Source: Bacillota bacterium (GTDB taxonomy: Bacteria; Bacillota; Clostridia; Acetivibrionales; DSM-1351). From it: DNA of 64,000 nucleotides. The DNA lies in NCBI GenBank assembly GCA_023409265.1, contig JAEYHZ010000013.1, positions 1 through 64,000 on the forward strand, given 5' to 3'. The notes below the pieces were generated by a model. That model saw only the letters and a program-made list of their open reading frames with translations. It was not told the DNA's origin and did no database searches. Position numbers and translations under genes: made by a program. Shown in pieces: positions 1-7,994 of the stretch; position 1 is the stretch's first letter, and every line of letters starts with the position of its first letter.

Positions 1-460
1 GTTACCACGTTGCTGCCATTATGTCAACACTTTTTTATTTTGTAGTTTCTGGTAAATATTTTACCATCAACTTCAGTTACTTAAGCGTTGTTCTCCGAGA
101 CAGCTTGACTATACTAACACGGGTTCCATCTCTCTGTCAACACCATTTTTTCTTTCAGTTTCTGGTAATTATCTTACCATCAACTTCAGTCATTCAAGTG
201 TCGCCGTCCGTGACAGCTTGACTATATTAACATGGCTGCCACCGCTCTGTCAACACCATTTTTCTTTCAGTTTCTGGTAATTATCTTACCATCAACTTCA
301 GTCATTCAAGTGTTGCTGTCCGTGACAGCTTGACTATATTAACATGGTTGCCACCGCTCTGTCAACACTCTTTTTACTTTCATTTTCAGGTAATTTTCTT
401 ACCGTCAACTTCAGTCCTTCAAGTGTTGCCGTCCGTGACAGCTTGGTTAGTATAGCATCA
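1..460 (-). repeat. Tandem ~113-bp repeats, each with a minus-strand promoter and a dyad
   Basis: Four units are visible (anchor motif TGTCAACAC on the plus strand at 22, 135, 248 and 360; periods 113, 113, 112) and the array runs off the left edge. The period is not a multiple of three, so the array is not a repeated protein. On the minus strand every unit reads TTGACA, 18 nt, then TAGTAT or TAATAT, then about 45 nt, then an inverted repeat TGGTAA-N5-TTACCA (50-66, 163-179, 275-291; variant at 388-404). The rightmost unit starts from TTGATG-N18-TATACT at 478-449. The middle two units are nearly identical and the outer two have diverged. Transcription would head left, to a gene outside the window. 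I do not recognise the family. Confidence 0.85.
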
Positions 461-478
461 TATCTACTGCAGCATCAA
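449..478 (-). promoter_or_regulatory. First (outermost) promoter of the tandem array
   Basis: On the minus strand TTGATG (478-473), an 18-nt spacer and TATACT (454-449). The same geometry recurs in the array: TTGACA 365-360 with TAATAT, TTGACA 253-248 with TAATAT, TTGACA 140-135 with TAGTAT. All four have 18-nt spacers, which argues for a selected promoter, not a chance match. Confidence 0.6.
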
Positions 479-786
479 CCAATCTGCTCACCAAAATCAC
501 ATATGATTTTAATTTGCGTCATTTCTACTTTCTTTTTCATGTAGTTTCGTAATAATTTATCCGATATGCTTAAGAATCATATAACTTTTTATTGTAATAG
601 TATTATTATGTTAAAGATAATAACGAATTACAGATATACAATATTAATAGTTATTAGGGGTTACTAAGATTAATCTTTAAACGTATAGGCTTTCTTTTCT
701 CAAAGGGTTTCTTGAACATTTCATCAAACACCTTAGGACTACCTTCTTTTATCACTTTAACACGCTGTAAAACCACTAAAGCCGAT
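461..786. other. AT-rich intergenic stretch, nothing recognised
   Basis: Between the repeat array and the DinB-like gene. Apart from the outermost array promoter near its left end I see no open frame with a ribosome site and no strong hairpin. Confidence 0.5.
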
Positions 787-1233
787 CTAGCTATTTTTCA
801 CTTCCACAAGCCGTGTATTGAAATGTTCGATATGAAGCTCCAGGTGCCTAAAGTAGTGAGTGATAAGTTCACTAAGCGGAATGGCAGCTTCGTCCTTAAT
901 CCAAACATTTTCCAGTTTGCTGCTGTCTATTTCATTTATAATATTTAGTAGCAGCAAATTGTAGTTATACCATAAAGAAATAAGCATACCCCAATTCATA
1001 CTATTGTGTTTTTGAATATCAACCCACAATTCACCCTGGTAGGTCGGAAAATCCAACAAATCTGATATTTGAAGTCTCACAAACCTTTGATGATTGTTGG
1101 AAGCTGAATCGATCAAGTGCCCGACTATTTCCTTTAGTGACCACTTATCTTCTGCTAATTTGACACCGGTAATGTCACTTTCTACTGAAATTAACTTATT
1201 GTAAAAACTCTCAACTATCTCCTTATAATTCAT
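787..1233 (-). CDS. DinB-family four-helix protein
   Basis: 148-aa protein of the DinB/YfiT superfamily, a metal-binding four-helix bundle often acting as a thiol-dependent transferase or damage-induced protein. The conserved metal triad appears as His39 (motif VGHLIDSA), His130 and His134 (FRHLELHIEH). The frame is open upstream to 1341, but the start was placed at 1233 because AAAGGTGGGG precedes that ATG and the family begins there. It follows the methyltransferase by 4 bp, so the two are probably co-transcribed. The substrate cannot be told. Confidence 0.75.
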   Translation of the reverse strand: MNYKEIVESFYNKLISVESDITGVKLAEDKWSLKEIVGHLIDSASNNHQRFVRLQISDLLDFPTYQGELWVDIQKHNSMNWGMLISLWYNYNLLLLNIINEIDSSKLENVWIKDEAAIPLSELITHYFRHLELHIEHFNTRLVEVKNS

Positions 1234-1237
1234 ATAT

Positions 1238-2029
1238 CTACCCCACCTTTCTGCCAAGATACAATAAATGTTCGCAGGCACCCAGTATTGATTTACTATC
1301 AGATACTTTATAAAACAAATCCAACCACTCAATAAAATCATCTTCGGTAAGTTTCATCAAAGTATCCTCACATAGCGCTCCCAAGCCTTCTGTAGCCATA
1401 AATTTTATCTTTGAAATATTAAAACCATCAGCGAAAGCTTCAACCTCATCAGGATTTATAAAAAATGCATCAGTAAAACCTGACTCTTTGTAATTTCGCC
1501 CATCTGAAAAATAACTCAGAAATTCTTCTTTACTATCCTTAATTAGCTCCGGGGATTTTTTAAGGCAATCAATAATCGGAGCAAATGCCGAAATAAATGC
1601 TATGACTATAATTCCACCGGGCCTTAGTTTCATCAAGCACTGCCGCAGTGCATCCTGTCTTTCCTCTTCCTTCAGGAGGTGATACATTGGCCCCATACAC
1701 AACACTGCATCATATATTTTATCAGGTACTAAATTATCCAGTTCTAAAACATTCCCGCAAATAATATCATCCAAAACCACACCTGCTTTTGCGGCATTTA
1801 TTGCGGCTTGTTTAACAAGGTTCTCTGATAAATCAAATAAAGTTACCTTGTGTCCCTGCTCTGCAAGAAAAATACTGTATCTTCCAGGCCCGCCTCCAAC
1901 ATCCAGCACTTTGGAACTATCCTTTACAAATTCCTTTAGCGCCCTTTTGGTCATTTCAAATTCAATCCGATGCCGTTCCAGTCTGCTCCACTCATCATAA
2001 GCGGTGTAATACTCTTCGACTGCTCCCAT
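1238..2029 (-). CDS. Class I SAM-dependent methyltransferase
   Basis: 263-aa Rossmann-fold methyltransferase. Motif I is VLDVGGGPGRYS (residues 41-52), followed by an acidic loop near LFDLSENL and the post-I region CGNVLELDNL; the middle has VLCMGPMYHLL, typical of small-molecule methyltransferases of the UbiE/Methyltransf_11/25 type. The ATG at 2029 was chosen because AAGGAGGGGAG lies just upstream. The frame continues in frame to 2131 through a leader that contains a terminator hairpin, so longer starts are unlikely. First gene of a two-gene operon with the DinB-like gene. Substrate unknown. Confidence 0.8.
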   Translation of the reverse strand: MGAVEEYYTAYDEWSRLERHRIEFEMTKRALKEFVKDSSKVLDVGGGPGRYSIFLAEQGHKVTLFDLSENLVKQAAINAAKAGVVLDDIICGNVLELDNLVPDKIYDAVLCMGPMYHLLKEEERQDALRQCLMKLRPGGIIVIAFISAFAPIIDCLKKSPELIKDSKEEFLSYFSDGRNYKESGFTDAFFINPDEVEAFADGFNISKIKFMATEGLGALCEDTLMKLTEDDFIEWLDLFYKVSDSKSILGACEHLLYLGRKVG

Positions 2030-2039
2030 GTTACTCCCC

Positions 2040-2130
2040 TCCTTAAAAATAAAACCCCGCAGTGCCATGTTGGTGACTCCGCGGGGTATCTCTCCTCTTC
2101 GTGTAGGGCTGTCAGCCCCTTTGCTGCTCA
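2040..2130 (-). promoter_or_regulatory. Leader with attenuator-like terminator before the methyltransferase
   Basis: Minus strand: a hairpin GGGCT-GAC-AGCCC, then a longer stem CCCCGC...GCGGGG followed directly by TTTTATTTTT and then the ribosome site of the gene at 2029. The order hairpin, terminator, SD looks like a transcription attenuator. No riboswitch class I know matches. An in-frame ATG (MALRG..., near 2071) sits inside the terminator's 3' half. Confidence 0.55.
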
Positions 2131-2165
2131 AACTTTTAAGCTCTTAAGCAAACTCACTTTTGAAG

Positions 2166-2197
2166 TATTTTTACATAATTTTACCTATTTGTCAATA
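2166..2197 (-). promoter_or_regulatory. Probable promoter of the methyltransferase operon
   Basis: Minus strand TTGACA followed after about 16 nt by TAAAAA/TAAAAT, roughly 140 bp upstream of the chosen ATG. This leaves room for the attenuator leader. The -10 is weak, so confidence is modest. Confidence 0.4.
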
Positions 2198-2211
2198 TGT
2201 AAAACATTAGT

Positions 2212-2688
2212 TTAAAAGGATTTTTTTAAATACTCGGAAAGAACCCTTACAACCAATTCATGATCTTCCTGCTGAGGAAGCCCGGAAACAGTTATAGTTC
2301 CTATAACACCTGTATTTTTTAATATAATCGGAAATGCACCACCATGTGCAGCATATTCCATTGAGTTCAGTAAAAAAGCTTCCTCCATGCTTTTTCCCGA
2401 CTTAAACAGTTGTCTTCCTATTAGAAATGAGCTTTTATTGAATCTGTTAACAACTCTGTTTTTCCTTATAACCCATTGATCATTATCGGGGCCTGTTCCG
2501 TCAAAGGAATAATGGAAAAGCTGATGCCCGTTCCGGTTTATGTCTATTGTAATGGGTTTGTTTTCCTGTTTTGCTTTTTCTACCAGCATTAAACCAATTT
2601 CAAGTGCAGCCGCATTACTGAACTCTGTAAATTGAAGCTCTCTTTCCTGCTGTTCCAGTTTGTTTATTAATTCATCAATAACTTCCAT
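2212..2688 (-). CDS. UPF0303 / HbpS-GlcG-like (DUF336) protein
   Basis: 158-aa single-domain protein of the heme-degrading/HbpS-like (DUF336, UPF0303) family. Features seen are the N-terminal helix rich in Glu/Gln, the central KPITIDINRNGHQLFHYSF strand pair, the EYAAHGGAFPI segment and the TVSGLPQQEDHELV loop typical of UPF0303. The start at 2688 is preceded by GGAGGGGAAA; an upstream in-frame ATG at 2700 overlaps that SD. It lies 67 bp downstream of the Gfo/Idh/MocA gene and may belong to the same transcript. Function in bacteria is not established. Confidence 0.8.
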   Translation of the reverse strand: MEVIDELINKLEQQERELQFTEFSNAAALEIGLMLVEKAKQENKPITIDINRNGHQLFHYSFDGTGPDNDQWVIRKNRVVNRFNKSSFLIGRQLFKSGKSMEEAFLLNSMEYAAHGGAFPIILKNTGVIGTITVSGLPQQEDHELVVRVLSEYLKKSF

Positions 2689-2755
2689 TTTCCCCTCCAT
2701 AAAAGATAATTTTTAAAAATTATGAACCTTTATTTAATGCTGTCAAAACAAGAAT

Positions 2756-3730
2756 TTATTTTGTTAAAATCTGGCGCAATACTTCATCAATTACCTTGGC
2801 ATTATTAATCGAATCTTCAAATGTCAGAAACGGCTTTTCATTATTTAAAATACATCTTCCGAACTGTTCAACCTCGAGCATATAATTGTCAGGGCACTGA
2901 ACTGTTATTTCTTCAGTTCCCGAATCTTTTCTTACAACTATTTTCGCATCTCCTTTGGCATTGAAGTTTGTTGGTACTGAAATAATACCTGTTTCTCCGA
3001 CTATAGTGTACTCACTTCTGGGAGCACACAGGAAGGAACAATATGATACCGCTTTAATTCCCCCTTCAAATTCCATAACAATGCAGCTGCTCTCATCAAC
3101 ACCGGAATCTACGCCTATTTCTCCTGTTGCAAAAACAGATAGGGGCTCGGAGCCTACAATATGTCTTATTATATTAAGATTGTAGCAGCCAACATCATAG
3201 GTAGCACCACCGGCCAGGCTGTTTGAAACCCTCACATCCTCCCGGTTTTTAAGTAAATAGCTGAAATGCGATTCCATAAATTTTATTCTGCCTATAGTCC
3301 CCATGTCAACAAGTTCTTTTACTTTTATAGTCAGAGGACTGTGTCTGTATGCAAATGCCTCCATAAGCAGGACACCGTTCTTATCACATACTTCCTTCAT
3401 TTTTCTTACTTCCTCAGCTGAAATTCCCATAGGTTTTTCACAAAGAATATGCTTTTTCTTCTCAGCTGCTTTTAAGGCCCACTCATAATGCAAGCCATTT
3501 GGTAGGGGAATATATACTGCATCTACCTTGGGATCATCCAACAATTCATCATAACTCCGGTATGCTTTAACAGGGTTGAACTTCCTGCTGAATTCCTCCA
3601 ACTTTTCAGGACCTCTGCTTGAGATGGCATACAATTCGGCGTTGTTCGCACTCAATATACCCGGAATTACTGCTTTTTCTGCGATACCTGCACAGCTGAT
3701 AATACCCCAGTTAACTTTATTATTATTCAT
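2756..3730 (-). CDS. Gfo/Idh/MocA-family NAD(P)-dependent oxidoreductase
   Basis: 324 aa, normal family length. An N-terminal Rossmann fold (WGIISCAGIAEKA, residues 8-20) is followed by YIPLPNGLHYEWA and the family hallmark CEKP (97-100), then the alpha/beta C-terminal domain with GGATYDVGCYNLN. These enzymes oxidise sugars, inositols or their derivatives. The neighbouring DeoR regulator and GH2 remnant point to carbohydrate use, which is inference. Substrate not assignable. Confidence 0.88.
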   Translation of the reverse strand: MNNNKVNWGIISCAGIAEKAVIPGILSANNAELYAISSRGPEKLEEFSRKFNPVKAYRSYDELLDDPKVDAVYIPLPNGLHYEWALKAAEKKKHILCEKPMGISAEEVRKMKEVCDKNGVLLMEAFAYRHSPLTIKVKELVDMGTIGRIKFMESHFSYLLKNREDVRVSNSLAGGATYDVGCYNLNIIRHIVGSEPLSVFATGEIGVDSGVDESSCIVMEFEGGIKAVSYCSFLCAPRSEYTIVGETGIISVPTNFNAKGDAKIVVRKDSGTEEITVQCPDNYMLEVEQFGRCILNNEKPFLTFEDSINNAKVIDEVLRQILTK

Positions 3731-3775
3731 ATTCTCTACCTCTTTCTGGAATGATTTTGAGTATGCTATTTTGAT

Positions 3776-3890
3776 TTTGTTAAAACAATAATTAAATTTG
3801 TTTTATTAAACATTATAGTTTTGTTTAGCATTAAATTGACTTATTAATGTGCATAAAATTGTCTTTTTACTGTGCATAAAATTGTTTTTA
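3776..3890 (-). promoter_or_regulatory. Promoter region with triple 23-bp-spaced direct repeats (candidate DeoR operators)
   Basis: Upstream of the oxidoreductase. Three direct repeats read (minus strand) ACAATTTTATGCACA at 3885-3871 and 3862-3848 and a looser TCAATTTAATGC at 3839-3825, exactly 23 bp apart, that is about two helical turns on one DNA face. A TATAAT box lies just downstream (near 3818-3813), and an inverted repeat of TAAAACAA type surrounds 3780-3812. DeoR-family repressors commonly use repeated operators, and the deoR-type gene is adjacent, so autoregulation or control of the downstream gene is likely (inference). Confidence 0.55.
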
Positions 3891-3898
3891 TAACGTGC

Positions 3899-4642
3899 TT
3901 ATACTATAACAGTATTTATATTATGTTTTTTCAATATTTTCAATTTATCTTCCGCTATGTTTTCATCAGTAATTACAGTTTCAACTCCAGATAGTTCAAC
4001 AACCGATGTAAGTCCGGTATTTTCAAACTTGGAGGCCTCAGCCAGAACGATTATTCTTTCAGCTCTCTGCCCCATCATATTTCCAATCTCGGCTCTAAGG
4101 AAGTCTCCACAGGTAAACCCAAGGCTTTCAGAAAAACCGTCCATGCCCAGAAAGGCTTTATTAACAAATATGTTGCTTAACGCGGTTTTCGCTATAGGAC
4201 CTACCATGGCCTCTGATTCATTCTGGAGGTTTCCGCCTATTACAGTAATCTGTACATTATCATACTCCTTAATAAGTTTTGGAATATACAGAGAATTAGT
4301 TATAATATGAACTTTTCGACAGGCAGCTAATTCTTTCGCAAACACAGCGTTGGTTGAGCCGGCTTCAATAAGTATGGTATCTCCGTTATTTACCAGTTTT
4401 ACAGCTTCCTGAGCTATTCTCAGTTTTTCCTTATATCTGAAAAGCATCCTCTTCTCAATTGAATCCGAGGAAATCTGTACCGCCCCGCCATGTGTTCTCT
4501 TCAGGACACCTTCATCCTCCAGTAGGGAAAGATCCTTGCGGACGGTTACCTCGGATACACCCAACATGGCTGAAAGTTCTTTTACTGAGACTTCAGGCTG
4601 ATCTGAAATGATTGAAAATATTTTTTCCTGCCTTGACTTCAA
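3899..4642 (-). CDS. DeoR/GlpR-family transcriptional regulator
   Basis: 247 aa, full length for the family. The N-terminal DeoR winged helix shows VSVKELSAMLGVSEVTVRKD and the signature LKRTHGGAV; the C-terminal sugar-phosphate sensor (DeoRC) shows LIEAGSTNAVFAKEL, ITNS, GGNLQNESEAMVGP and FLGMDGFS. These regulators sense phosphorylated sugars and repress catabolic genes. It lies between a broken glycoside hydrolase and a Gfo/Idh/MocA oxidoreductase, suggesting a sugar-catabolic regulon. Repeated operator-like sequences lie just downstream, in front of the oxidoreductase. Confidence 0.9.
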   Translation of the reverse strand: MKSRQEKIFSIISDQPEVSVKELSAMLGVSEVTVRKDLSLLEDEGVLKRTHGGAVQISSDSIEKRMLFRYKEKLRIAQEAVKLVNNGDTILIEAGSTNAVFAKELAACRKVHIITNSLYIPKLIKEYDNVQITVIGGNLQNESEAMVGPIAKTALSNIFVNKAFLGMDGFSESLGFTCGDFLRAEIGNMMGQRAERIIVLAEASKFENTGLTSVVELSGVETVITDENIAEDKLKILKKHNINTVIV

Positions 4643-4720
4643 ATAATCTTACCTCCCGAAAGCTTCCAAGACTATACCCTCAAAACAAATTATATTATTG
4701 GTTTCAATCGAAGTCAATAA

Positions 4721-4744
4721 ATGTTTCATTTGTAATTGAAACAT
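4721..4744. promoter_or_regulatory. Inverted repeat in the DeoR promoter region
   Basis: Perfect 8-bp inverted repeat ATGTTTCA-N8-TGAAACAT upstream of the DeoR gene and downstream of the GH2 remnant. No T-run follows it on either strand, so it reads as an operator, not a terminator. Confidence 0.45.
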
Positions 4745-4747
4745 ATT

Positions 4748-5882
4748 TCACATGAAACTTAACAAAGCAATAAACCAGCAGCAGTAAAGGTGTAATATCT
4801 TTAAGGTCTCCTCATCCTCAAAAATTAACTTTCCAGCTTCGCTTAGTTCTATTCTCAATTGGAGCTTTCCTATACTTTTTGTATCCAGTAGGTCAAATTC
4901 AATGTCAATATAGTTGTAATCTGCCGAAGATACCTGTATGCATTTGCTTTGAGCAAATACCGCAGTTCCCACTTCATTTATTAAATTCCAATTTATCTGA
5001 TAACACTTTTCAGCAAGAGAGTCATTATGAACTGAAAGCCTCTTACTTGTTCTATCTCCGGCATAAAACCTGACCTTATTGTCCTCAAAGAAAGTCCGTT
5101 CGGGAGTATAAGCCCTCTGAACCTGACTGAAAATCTCATTCGGGATATATTCAGGAAGCTCCGGATCGTATCCCGCATTTAAAGTAGACATATAGTCACC
5201 GATTTTTGTGGGTTTTATGCCCTCAGTATTATAGCTGTCATATTGAAGCATTCTTTCTTTGATAGGCAGCGGCCTAAGGCCATACCATACGAGGTTAAAC
5301 ACACATACCTGCGCTGCCCACTTTCTCTGATGCTTTATATATTCAAAGCAGTCTTTCGCAATCGCTTCAATTCTGCCGTCAAAGGACAGGAAGGCCCTTC
5401 CACCGACCATATTGCAAATATTGTCCAGAGTGGAATAGAACATGCTGCCCATCTCACCGATGAAAACAGGCTTGTCAGTCTCCACGGGACATTTTTCTGT
5501 TGGATAATGCAGGGACATCAGATTCAGTCTCCCACCCATGTCATAGCTTCCGTCACCGCTGGCCGGCCTTGTGGGGTCAAGCTTGTATGCATGTTCTGCT
5601 AGCAGGTATATTAATGAATTGAGTTCTTCCTCATCCTTTACACCCACATCCGCCGATACTCTGTATGCAAAAATGCATTCGTTTTCTACACTCCATACAA
5701 TTACACTTGGATGGTTCCTATCCCTTTTTATAAGTCTTTCAAGATGCTTCTTGCTATTTTCAATGAAATTCATGGTATAGTTTAATATTCCAGGGTGATG
5801 GTACTTTGATTTTGGTTTTTTCCCACACATCAGGAATTTTATCAAAGTAATCCGTCACCGGGACAAAAATCCCATAATCCAT
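4748..5882 (-). pseudogene. Glycoside hydrolase family 2 remnant (internal deletion and frameshift)
   Basis: The 3' part (4748-5845) encodes the catalytic TIM barrel of a GH2 beta-glycosidase: RNHPSVIVWSVENE carries the general acid/base Glu, and VFIGEMGS carries the nucleophile Glu. Upstream, in another frame, an ATG at 5882 opens MDYGIFVPVTDY...VPSPWNI, which is the start of the GH2 sugar-binding domain. The two pieces overlap in different frames around 5790-5845, so about 250-300 residues (rest of the sugar-binding domain and the Ig-like domain) have been lost. The C terminus also ends abruptly. Not expected to be active. Confidence 0.75.
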
Positions 5883-6023
5883 TCAAACATATATTTTCTC
5901 TTTCTCTCATAGCAGTCCCTCTCTTTAAGACGTTTTTATTCCGGTACCCGCCTTTACAACCTCTATTGTACAAAAACCACAAATCCAGATATATAATAGA
6001 TTTCTTTGAAACATATAAATTTT

Positions 6024-6266
6024 CTATGAATATATAACGAGGTAGTAGACGTGGGGCTGTATCAAAATATAAAATTCAGCAATCCTTTGATTTGTTTTGC
6101 ACTCACGTACTTGTTCCATTTCCATGAGCTGCTTTAGGTGTGCCGGTAAAAGTAACTTTCCAGATGTTACTTTCCAAACGGTCATACCGCACGTGCAGTA
6201 CCAATTTTCACCATCTCCCTCCATTGGTTTCTTGCAGTTAATGCACAAGATTTGATCCAAATACAT
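6024..6266 (-). CDS. Small zinc-ribbon protein, topoisomerase C-terminal-repeat type (diverged copy)
   Basis: About 80 aa. Four cysteines in CINCKKPM...WYCTCGMTVWK form a zinc ribbon, followed by SGKLLLPAHLKQLME; this matches the single C-terminal repeat found in topoisomerase III-like enzymes. The ATG at 6266 follows GGAGAG. The second half differs from the copy at 7707-7994, losing the FKSKKNKPF block, so this is the degraded duplicate. About 230 bp, including the upstream leader, are near-identical between the two loci. Possibly no longer functional. Confidence 0.6.
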   Translation of the reverse strand: MYLDQILCINCKKPMEGDGENWYCTCGMTVWKVTSGKLLLPAHLKQLMEMEQVRECKTNQRIAEFYILIQPHVYYLVIYS

Positions 6267-6361
6267 CACTCTCCGTTCTTTCTGAATTTTGGGTATAAAA
6301 ATAGCTCCTATTCTGTAAGGAATAAGAGCTAAAATTAACATAGATTTTATTCGATAAAAAT

Positions 6362-6390
6362 GTAAAAAAAACACCGATAAACGGTGTTTG
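6362..6390 (-). terminator. Rho-independent terminator of the secreted-protein pair
   Basis: Minus strand: stem AACACCG with CGGTGTT, four-base loop, then a run of eight T. It sits about 125 bp past the stop at 6514. Confidence 0.8.
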
Positions 6391-6513
6391 ATAAGATTAT
6401 ACTTATTCATTCATATTATATATAAACATATCTACTGGATAAATAACGGGGATTATAAAAAATTACTTTTTAATTTAAAAAGTATTTGCTTTATAAAATT
6501 AAATTATAACTCC

Positions 6514-6813
6514 TTAGTTGATTGGTATCCACGTGTATTGTATTATCATTACCCGATGTGGAACTATTCCACCAATAGGCTCCAAAGAGTTATATGTAGT
6601 TGAAATAGTATAACTGTATCCTTTGTCTCTTCTAGGTAGTACACAATTAGTTTGTTGTGTATCATACGTACTCCACCCACCTGTTGAAACGTCATAAGCT
6701 TGATAGTTTAAAATTCTGTAAGGAAGAGTTATGGTATCATCTGCAGCAAAAGTAGTTAAATTAAATGATACAATTGTAATTATAATTAATAAAATACAAA
6801 CTATTTTTTTCAT
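6514..6813 (-). CDS. Small secreted protein, unknown
   Basis: 99 aa. A clear Sec signal peptide: MKK, a hydrophobic core IVCILLIIITIVSFNL and cleavage after TTFA (AxA-like TFA-AD). The mature part is about 75 aa, rich in Tyr and Thr with predicted strands (LPYRILNYQAYDV, YSYTIST) and one Cys. Ribosome site AGGAGGGCC precedes the ATG. It lies 47 bp after another small secreted protein on the same strand, so the two are likely co-expressed and perhaps act together outside the cell. No family recognised. Confidence 0.7.
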   Translation of the reverse strand: MKKIVCILLIIITIVSFNLTTFAADDTITLPYRILNYQAYDVSTGGWSTYDTQQTNCVLPRRDKGYSYTISTTYNSLEPIGGIVPHRVMIIQYTWIPIN

Positions 6814-6860
6814 AAGGCCCTCCTATTTTTTATTAATTGGTAAGTTATATGAAAATTTTA

Positions 6861-7277
6861 TTAATCAAATCCAAACGATCCATTAATAGACCATGCTGTT
6901 GATTGTGTACTGCCATTAAAATCAAACATTAAGTATACGTCAATACCTCTATAAGCAAAAAAGTCAATAAATTCAGTTTGAGTTACTCCTTTTGTCCCGT
7001 ATACAGTATATGAGTCTACTTCTGTCTCAGTAGCATCATTAATGAGCCGAATGCGCATACTCCCAGTTGTTCCTGGAGTAAAAGTCAAGCTATTATGAAC
7101 TGTAACATTATATGTACTATGTGTACTGGGTATCCTCAATGTGCTTGTCCAGATTTGAGTTTTAAAAGAACCAGAATAATTAACATATGATGCCGCAAAA
7201 CAATTTAGCGAAAATAGTGATAATACAAGTGTAAAAATTACAATTTTGCAAAAAATCTCCTTGCTTTTTTTCTTCAT
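6861..7277 (-). CDS. Small secreted beta-rich protein, unknown
   Basis: 138 aa with signal peptide (KKKSKEIFCKIVIFTLVLS..., cleavage near NCFAAS). The mature region is dominated by alternating Thr/Ser/Tyr strands (FKTQIWTSTLRIPS, MRIRLINDATETEVDSYTV), consistent with a jelly-roll or Ig-like beta sandwich, and contains a TPGTTGS loop. AAAGGAGAAC precedes the ATG. First gene of a two-gene secreted module with 6514-6813. Function unknown. Confidence 0.7.
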   Translation of the reverse strand: MKKKSKEIFCKIVIFTLVLSLFSLNCFAASYVNYSGSFKTQIWTSTLRIPSTHSTYNVTVHNSLTFTPGTTGSMRIRLINDATETEVDSYTVYGTKGVTQTEFIDFFAYRGIDVYLMFDFNGSTQSTAWSINGSFGFD

Positions 7278-7706
7278 ATTTAGTTCTCCTTTCTAAAAAA
7301 ACATTTTTTCTCTTCACACAATAGTTGTATATCGAGAATCTCCCCCATCTCCAAATCCCAGTAGATGTATCACCAATATTCTAAAATAGAATTTTAGCGT
7401 ACACAGTAATACCTCAATATAACATTGTGAAATAGTAAAGATTGTACTTGGGTTATTTGCTTCGGTGATACTCTTGCATCCATTGGATATTTTACCTTCA
7501 GCATAAAATTGCTACCTGTCCAGAAAAACGATAAAATTAAACTGCCACATCCATATATTACCATTTATTTTATAATATGTCAAGTTTATACATATTGAAT
7601 AAGGGTCATTTATTGGCATGTACAAGTTAGAATATCTAACTATCTATAACAAAATCAACTACACCTGGCTGCGCTTATTCAACCCTGACTCTAACCTCAT
7701 TTCTAT
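7278..7706. other. Intergenic stretch, one doubtful mini-ORF
   Basis: About 430 bp without a convincing gene. The only thing seen is a minus-strand 36-codon frame (7394-7504, MLKVKYPMDARV...) without a good ribosome site. Its lower end holds the promoter and ribosome site of the secreted pair. Confidence 0.4.
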
Positions 7707-7994
7707 CTAAAGGCATATACTTTGTGGATTCGTCTCATCATCATTCGTTACTGTAGACAAACTCTGTACATGTTCCATTAACCGGCAAGCCTGTCTAAAT
7801 GGCTTGTTCTTCTTGGATTTAAAAATTAGTTCATCTGTCTGGCCTTGCTCCATGAGCTGCTTTAGGTGTGCCGGCGAAAGTAACTTTCCGGATGTTACTT
7901 TCCAAACGGTCATACCGCACGTGCAGTACCAATTTTTATTATCTCCCTTCATTGGTTTCTTGCAGTTAATGCACAAGATTTGATCCAAATACAT
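7707..7994 (-). CDS. Small zinc-ribbon protein, topoisomerase C-terminal-repeat type
   Basis: 95 aa. Zinc ribbon CINCKKPM-x8-WYCTCG and then TVWKVTSGKLLSPAHLKQLMEQGQTDELIFKSKK..., which matches the full topoisomerase III C-terminal repeat (W, GK.L, LLE.G.T, FKSK.GK.F). There is only one repeat and no catalytic domain, so it may be a stand-alone nucleic-acid-binding protein. ATG at 7994 after GGAGAGTG; a GTG one codon upstream is possible. Intact paralogue of the copy at 6024-6266. Genomic neighbours give no role. Confidence 0.7.
   Translation of the reverse strand: MYLDQILCINCKKPMKGDNKNWYCTCGMTVWKVTSGKLLSPAHLKQLMEQGQTDELIFKSKKNKPFRQACRLMEHVQSLSTVTNDDETNPQSICL

Noticed and set aside
1..460. 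Tandem repeats as a CRISPR array
   Set aside because: The unit is 113 bp, continuous, without unique spacers, and contains promoters; no cas genes are near.
2040..2131. T-box or SAM riboswitch before the methyltransferase
   Set aside because: The terminator resembles a T-box end, but the leader is too short and lacks the specifier and the AGGGTGGNACCGCG core; SAM-I and SMK signatures are also absent.
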